Of a DNA stretch of 64,000 nucleotides, positions 59,477 to 64,000 are shown in pieces. The first letter of the stretch is position 1, and each line of letters opens with the position of its first letter. Under the pieces are notes generated by a model. It did not search any database and was not told the DNA's origin. It saw only the letters and a program-made list of their open reading frames with translations. The position numbers and the translations under genes are program-made. The DNA lies in assembly GCA_947650285.1 (NCBI GenBank), contig CANTFL010001475.1:496001-560000 (forward strand), in the 5' to 3' direction. Source of the DNA: Hyaloperonospora brassicae (taxonomy: Eukaryota > Oomycota > Peronosporomycetes > Peronosporales > Peronosporaceae).

Positions 59477-60334
59477 GTGCGCACGAAGCGCACTGAAAGA
59501 CAAAACAACGATTCAGCAGAGAATTTCCTGCTGACTCAAGATGCGGTATTCCGTTTCGTTCAGGACTCCATCGCAAATGCGGTGAACCGCCAGAAACGGA
59601 ACGCAGACAAGAATGAAAGAGCAAATGTTCTTTCATTTAAAGTTAATGACCTAGTACTACTGTATACGGTAAACTTACCTGGACATGCAGTCACTAGTGT
59701 CGGCAGTAGTAAACTACTGCCGAAATACATTGGGCCATTTCGAGTGTTGCATCGCAAGGGCAATGCATACACACTCGAATTGCCACGAAAGATGCGCACG
59801 CATCCTACGTTTTACATGGGGAGGCTCATACCGTACTGTCAGTACGAGCCTTCTTCTTCCGATGAAGATAGCCCCCACGTTCAAGAACATCCATCAAGTT
59901 CTTGCGTTCGCGCTCCAGACGATCCGTCTGGTCGCGCAGATATGATACCTCGGAACTCAACCGAGAGATCTCCCCGCGAGCTGTCGCCAGCTCGCCGAAT
60001 AGGGAGCGGGCATCCCGCTCGACCTGAAGCTGCGCTGTGGCATAATCGGCGCGATCCCTCGCCCGATCAGCCTCGCGATCCTTGCGGTTCTTCCGCACGG
60101 TATCAGTCAAAGCGTAGCGCCGGTCGCGCTCGTGCTTCAAGTCATCGCGCAATTCATCGATTGCGCGATCCATCTCGTAAGGGTCGAGATGGTGAGCCGA
60201 ATCATCTGGAGGAGGTCTTTCCTCCTCCACCACAATCTTTGGTGGATGCTCACGGTGGTCAACGCTTTCTAGTGGAGCGTATCTTGAATCACCGTGACGA
60301 TTCAGGATCAAGGACGAGCTACCTCGTCCAGTGA
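59477..60334 (+). CDS. Integrase C-terminus, linker and chromodomain of element 4
   Basis: Open segment with RQKRNADKNERANVLSFKVN, KLLPKYIGPFRVLHRKGNAY and MRTHPTFYMGRLIPYCQYEP (the post-integrase fold). A serine/arginine/proline-rich linker (59860-60200) follows, then QRFLVERILNHRDDSGSRTS, the start of a chromodomain, which ends early at a stop after YLVQ. The linker is encoded opposite a coiled-coil ORF on the minus strand (59826-60347), so this stretch may be coding on both strands. Confidence 0.78.
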   Translation: MRTKRTERQNNDSAENFLLTQDAVFRFVQDSIANAVNRQKRNADKNERANVLSFKVNDLVLLYTVNLPGHAVTSVGSSKLLPKYIGPFRVLHRKGNAYTLELPRKMRTHPTFYMGRLIPYCQYEPSSSDEDSPHVQEHPSSSCVRAPDDPSGRADMIPRNSTERSPRELSPARRIGSGHPARPEAALWHNRRDPSPDQPRDPCGSSARYQSKRSAGRARASSHRAIHRLRDPSRKGRDGEPNHLEEVFPPPPQSLVDAHGGQRFLVERILNHRDDSGSRTSYLVQ

Positions 60335-61435
60335 CGGAGGTATCCATCCTCTTGTAACAGCTGGGAGACCCGCTCTCATCTGTTTATAGATGTTGAAGGT
60401 CGCGTTCACCAATATGACGAGACCCATCCGATGAGTCCTTGGGCCCATCGGTGAACACGCGCTTTTGGTGATTGTTGACGGATTGCAAGTTTGCAATCGC
60501 GTCACGCATCTCAGCCGAGATGTGTGCCCTTCCCTAGGGCGAACTTAGGGAATACACGTCCCTATGTGCACGCTGCGAGTTGTCAACACAACTCGCACAA
60601 GGGTCTCCCCATGTGAGGCAAGGAATGTCTGCCTCACTGGACAAACAGTGCAACCGATATCTGGCACAGGTTGGCGTTCGCTTTTCGATCTGAGGCGTGT
60701 TGCCTCAAGTTTCTTGAGCCACCCTTCGCGTCCAAAATTCTTTACGTTTTGGACGAACGCGTTCCACGCAGCCAAAAGCGATGCTTTGTCACGCTTTTGG
60801 TTGCCGTTGTACCATCGATGTCTAATAAAGACATCGAGATAAAAATCTTCATCAGCGCGCAAGTTCTTCGCGCTGGAACTCAAGCCGTGAAACTCAGCCG
60901 CATCGAACAAGGGTATTCTTTGGTGTTGGATTGTCTTGTGAGACAAGCTATTGATGAGCCGTTCGGGCAAACGTCACGGCTTCGGCTCATCACGCTTCAC
61001 AGTGGTACCTTTGTTGGTACCACGGTTATCAGTATGACGATGGGTTGCACCATCGTCATCACGCTCGTGCGAAGATGCACGAGTCGGTGGTGGTAAGGAG
61101 TAATACTCTTCACCACCCTGATCACCTTCATCATCACTGCCGAACAGACTGTGATGCGAATCACGAGTCCGTTCGTTCGGCAGTGGCCTTGGCGAACACT
61201 GACGCGTCGCCGGTGAGCGAGACGCCTCTGGCGCATTGGCCGAGTCAGACACGTCTGACTCGCCAGAGTAGATGACCTCTACGTCGAGGTCATCATGCAC
61301 ACGCGGTGTGATACCGCGTGCACCTGCAGCACCTGTTGCTGCAGGCGAAGAAGGAGCAGCAGACGACGAATCGTCTGCCGCAGAGGCTGACACAGCACCA
61401 GGCTGTGCGGGTCTTGAGCCACCTCGCATAGACAT
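59826..61435 (-). pseudogene. Antisense ORF of element 4 (acidic-helical-coiled-coil protein)
   Basis: From an ATG at 61435 (complement) the frame runs 891 bp to 60545 with a single TGA at 60976-60974. The N-terminus is Ala/Ser/Pro-rich and acidic (VHDDLDVEVIYSGESDVSDS); the middle is FDAAEFHGLSSSAKNLRADE, DFYLDVFIRHRWYNGNQKRD, with CTVCPVRQTFLASHGET, a possible zinc site. After further breaks, 60347-59826 encodes a strong coiled-coil (DRAIDELRDDLKHERDRRYA, SSEVSYLRDQTDRLERERKN). Similar proteins accompany Phytophthora Ty3 elements (from memory). It converges on and overlaps pol. Function unknown; an antisense accessory protein would need its own promoter, perhaps in the 3' LTR. Confidence 0.7.
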
Positions 61436-61528
61436 GTTAACTATGCGAGGTCAAGCGGAAAGTGAACGGAACGGACCCAACAAGTGCTCCCTGTCCCAAT
61501 GGTGGCCAACGGGTGGCCTCCATATTTC

Positions 61529-61564
61529 GATAGTCACACGGTGACTATCAGTTAAGGGGGGTGA
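61529..61564 (+). other. Hairpin and polypurine tract before the 3' LTR of element 4
   Basis: A perfect 9-bp-arm hairpin (61529-61549, GATAGTCAC-ACG-GTGACTATC) is followed by AAGGGGGGTGA (61554-61564), the plus-strand primer, which directly precedes TGTAACGG of the LTR. Confidence 0.85.
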
Positions 61565-61959
61565 TGTAACGGGGCAGCCCGTTACATGGAAATTGTCATT
61601 TGAGAGAGGAAATGACGATAAAGAATATTATGTTGAATATTCTTTCAACAATATCACCAATAGTGGTGATATTGATGGGTCGACCAAAGAGTCTGTTCAT
61701 TGGTTGATATCTTGATGATATCAACCCACCAATCGCCGCAAGACGCGCGCAATGAGTGGTGACGAGACGTCACCATACACTCAGTTATATTAGCATAATT
61801 AAGTTAAGCCAAACAGAGAGACAGTGGTTAAAAGACTTAATTATATCAATATAACAGTTCTACTTTTACCTTATCTACGCTTACTCATTTGCCTCGTGTA
61901 CGTCTATCGGGCGCCCAAAGCCCTTGCGTTAAGTTCACGCAAGGGTGTGCCCCGTTACA
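61565..61959 (+). repeat. 3' LTR of element 4
   Basis: 395 bp, TGTAACGGGGCAG...CCCCGTTACA. It carries the same hairpins as the 5' LTR; the second hairpin differs in both arms from the 5' copy (see findings) and CCCTTGCGT/ACGCAAGGG is perfect here but has one mismatch in the 5' LTR. Confidence 0.95.
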
Positions 61960-61964
61960 CCAAG

Positions 61965-62623
61965 AGCATGTGGTACCGTTGCACCAGCTCTGGTACATGC
62001 GAGTCGCATGTGAAAAAATACTAGAGAAAACACCACAAAGCCCGCAAAGCAGGCCGAATTGTGTCGCGTTCGATTACGCCCAGTGCTATTCACCAAACGC
62101 TAGCTACACAACTGTATACTTGAAAGTGCAATTACACCTATCTGTATATATGCCTGTTGTTAGTCGACATATCGTGGAACCCGCCCAAAAACATGAGTCT
62201 GCAAGCCACGACATTGTAGTCGAACATATATCGTGTTGAAGTATACCAGGCCTTATGTATGATGCAACAACATGGTTTACCGATTGATCTCACATGTCCC
62301 CTTGCGTCTTGGTGCGCGTATCCTGACCAAGGCGCTCTTTGCTACAGTTTAGTTCTACGTATATGTTCTCGATGATTTGAGCGCTATATCTTCGAAGTTG
62401 ACATTAAACTGAATGATTTTTTTTGTATTTTTCTTCGTTTACCTTACTTATGCAAGCAAAGGCTACTGACGTTGTATAAGGTCAGTTCCAGACGCATACG
62501 CAGCATGGTCTACAGCGTCTTGTTCCAATCAGTGTCAGAATGCTTCTCCGATCATTCGTCGATAGCTGTTGAAACAGGCGTCCTGACTTCCTCAAGCCAA
62601 CGCAGAACAAGCGTATTATCCTA
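61965..62623. other. Interval between element 4 and the effector gene
   Basis: No gene or repeat of its own recognised, apart from 61972-61990, which pairs with 53957-53975 across element 4. It includes the effector 3' flank. Confidence 0.5.
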
Positions 62624-63658
62624 CTAATCGACAAGGTTGAGCTTTTCCCCTCTCGCTATCAGGGTATTTGCTACCGTGGGACTAACCTTGTGTTCGTTGA
62701 AAAGCGTGCTCCAGTTGGTCTTTCGGTCAGGGAAACGCGCGTTGAACAGTGCAAAGTACCGCTCAAAGGCATCCAGCTTCTCGTACACGGCGTCTGACGA
62801 ACTTAATCTAGAGATCTTCAACAAGTTGAATACAGATTCGGCGGATGTCTCTCCCTTGATCCAGCTCTCAAATATCTTATTCTGCAAATGTTCTGCCTTC
62901 GGCCCGCTTATACGACTCTTCTTCGAGATCGACAAAAGCCGTGAGCCGTTGGGAACGTTGTTGAAGCCGATCAGAAACAAATCCAACAGCGTTTTATCAG
63001 CTGGCGGTTTCGCGATCGTGTTATATAATTCGACAAGTTTTTCCACGGCGTACCAGTTTACCGAATGTTGTGATCCAAGTATCTGTGCATCTTTCAACAT
63101 CACGACGTACTTCTCAAATGGACAGGGTTGTGGCTGCTGCAGTAGCTTCGTTTTCGCGAGACTGACATCCTGGTCCGCAAGCTCCTTTTCGGCGGTTCGG
63201 ACCGCATCAAGCACATTTTCTAGTCCTGTTGCCCCTCCATTCTCCAGCAAACGAAGCTTCTTTTCGACATCGTGAAGCGCTTCAGGGCTTTCTACCTTGA
63301 CCAGCATTTCTTTGTAGCGCTTCAAAACGTGGGCATCCGATTTCATGAGCTGAGTCCAAGCGCCATTAGTAAGCGTTGGGTCAGGTGTAGCATGCAATGC
63401 CTTCTTGAGCTGCGATACCATATTTTCTGCCATTACTTCGATCGGCGAAGAGGTTCCAGATAACACCCTCTCTTCACTGCCTGCGGTGTCATTTGATATT
63501 GACTGTCGATCGCCAGAGACGCCGTTGTGGCCATAGACGAGAGAACCATCAACGGGCAGGGGGAAGGCTTGCATCGTCTTGGAACTGGAACCCGAGGAGC
63601 TCTGGATACAGGTCAGGACTGCGATAACAGACAGGAGTACGATAGAGTAGACGCCCAT
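62624..63658 (-). CDS. Secreted RXLR-like (EER, WY-type) effector candidate, 344 aa
   Basis: The ATG at 63658 opens with a clear signal peptide (MGVYSIVLLSVIAVLTC, cleavage near residue 23). No canonical RXLR follows; around residues 50-64 the sequence is GDRQSISN...GSEER, with an intact EER and an altered RXLR position. The rest is helical, with at least one WY-like module (FESWIKGETSAESVFNLLKI, then AFERYFALFNARF). Family members are secreted by oomycetes and act in plant cells; the specific target is unknown. The frame extends 48 codons upstream to another ATG (63802), but that extension would bury the signal peptide, so the inner ATG is preferred. No intron. It lies about 660 bp from element 4 and is read towards it. 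Confidence 0.78.
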   Translation of the reverse strand: MGVYSIVLLSVIAVLTCIQSSSGSSSKTMQAFPLPVDGSLVYGHNGVSGDRQSISNDTAGSEERVLSGTSSPIEVMAENMVSQLKKALHATPDPTLTNGAWTQLMKSDAHVLKRYKEMLVKVESPEALHDVEKKLRLLENGGATGLENVLDAVRTAEKELADQDVSLAKTKLLQQPQPCPFEKYVVMLKDAQILGSQHSVNWYAVEKLVELYNTIAKPPADKTLLDLFLIGFNNVPNGSRLLSISKKSRISGPKAEHLQNKIFESWIKGETSAESVFNLLKISRLSSSDAVYEKLDAFERYFALFNARFPDRKTNWSTLFNEHKVSPTVANTLIARGEKLNLVD

Positions 63659-64000
63659 CTTGAGACGAGCGAGCAAATTTTGCAATGACCAAAGCCACGA
63701 CCAGCAGAGGCGGCAAACGACTCTGGCCAGAAGCCTGATTTTTTCCCGGACACAAACGTTTGGCGCTTTCACGGGCTCGTCCATCGTCCCCATTTTACCC
63801 ATAACTCCCTTTTATTCACTAGCAGCTCCGATCCGGTTGTATGTCTCACCGCGGTGATCAGCACGAGCACTTGCAGCTGTTGCGGCATCCCTGGAACAAG
63901 GACGCGACATTACGAGAGAGTGCATATGGACGCGGAACAAAACGGAGCGAAGCACTGCTTGCGTTACGACTTGGCCAGCGTCGACCGATGTTGATGTGAT
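63659..64000. other. Upstream region of the effector
   Basis: 63802-63659 is an in-frame open extension, either leader or alternative N-terminus. Beyond 63802 no gene can be read before the window ends. Confidence 0.45.

Larger units (their letters stand above)
53979..61959 (+). mobile_element. Ty3/Gypsy LTR retrotransposon, element 4 (7,981 bp, hairpin-tiled)
   Basis: 395-bp LTRs (53979-54373 and 61565-61959) start TGTAACGGGGCAG and end in or near CCCCGTTACA. The 5-bp target duplication CCAAG lies at 53974-53978 and 61960-61964. Gag, protease, RT, RNase H, integrase and chromodomain follow on the plus strand, then a polypurine tract at 61554-61564. A minus-strand ORF runs from 61435 back into the chromodomain region. 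Gag is open; pol is interrupted by a few stops and frameshifts. Almost every part is composed of short perfect inverted repeats. Confidence 0.95.

Noticed and set aside
63659..63802. N-terminal extension of the effector as part of the protein
   Set aside because: It would place the hydrophobic signal peptide at residue 49; internal ATG gives a normal secreted protein.

Overview
The window looks like a repeat-dense segment of an oomycete genome (Peronosporales: Phytophthora or a downy mildew). Support: the Ty3/Gypsy polyprotein types are ones I know from Phytophthora; the host genes are compact with short phase-defined GT-AG introns; and a secreted, helical, EER-containing WY-type effector lies at the right end. 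The exact species cannot be read from the sequence.

Layout. (1) 2-12216 is a 12.2-kb minus-strand Ty3 element ('element 1') with GATC-rich LTRs. It has landed in the integrase zinc-finger region of a second minus-strand Ty3 element ('element 2', 12217-17075), whose missing half should lie left of the window. (2) 17.1-25 kb is old, eroded repeat DNA: two Ty1/copia remnants, a Ty3 RNase H scrap, and a solo LTR (19725-20117, target duplication GAGAT) sitting inside one copia remnant. (3) 25.2-28.8 kb holds a DNA element with ~262-bp terminal inverted repeats and a second solo LTR. (4) 30.6-36.8 kb is a tight island of five intact host genes: a protein kinase, a U11/U12-20K-like zinc-finger protein, ESCRT-II SNF8/VPS22, SAR1 GTPase and the splicing factor CWC2/RBM22. 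(5) 36.8-42.3 kb has no gene I can support. (6) 42329-49908 is Ty3 'element 3', an older relative of element 2. (7) 51036-53805 is a solo LTR with a TIR transposon (168-bp TIRs, TTACACGA target duplication) nested at its edge. (8) 53979-61959 is a complete 7,981-bp Ty3 'element 4' with target duplication CCAAG. (9) 62624-63658 is an RXLR-like effector gene.

Two observations stand out. First, element 4 (LTRs, gag, pol and an antisense ORF alike) is tiled with short perfect inverted repeats, roughly one every 40 bp, far above chance. They continue straight through codons, and its relatives (element 2, three solo LTRs) show weaker or decayed versions. Second, all three Ty3 elements whose 3' region is visible carry an extra ORF on the opposite strand between integrase and the 3' LTR, convergent with gag-pol.

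The host genes are unrelated to the repeats but mark a conserved euchromatic island flanked by transposon-rich DNA; the effector lies only ~660 bp from element 4, the usual 'two-speed' arrangement.
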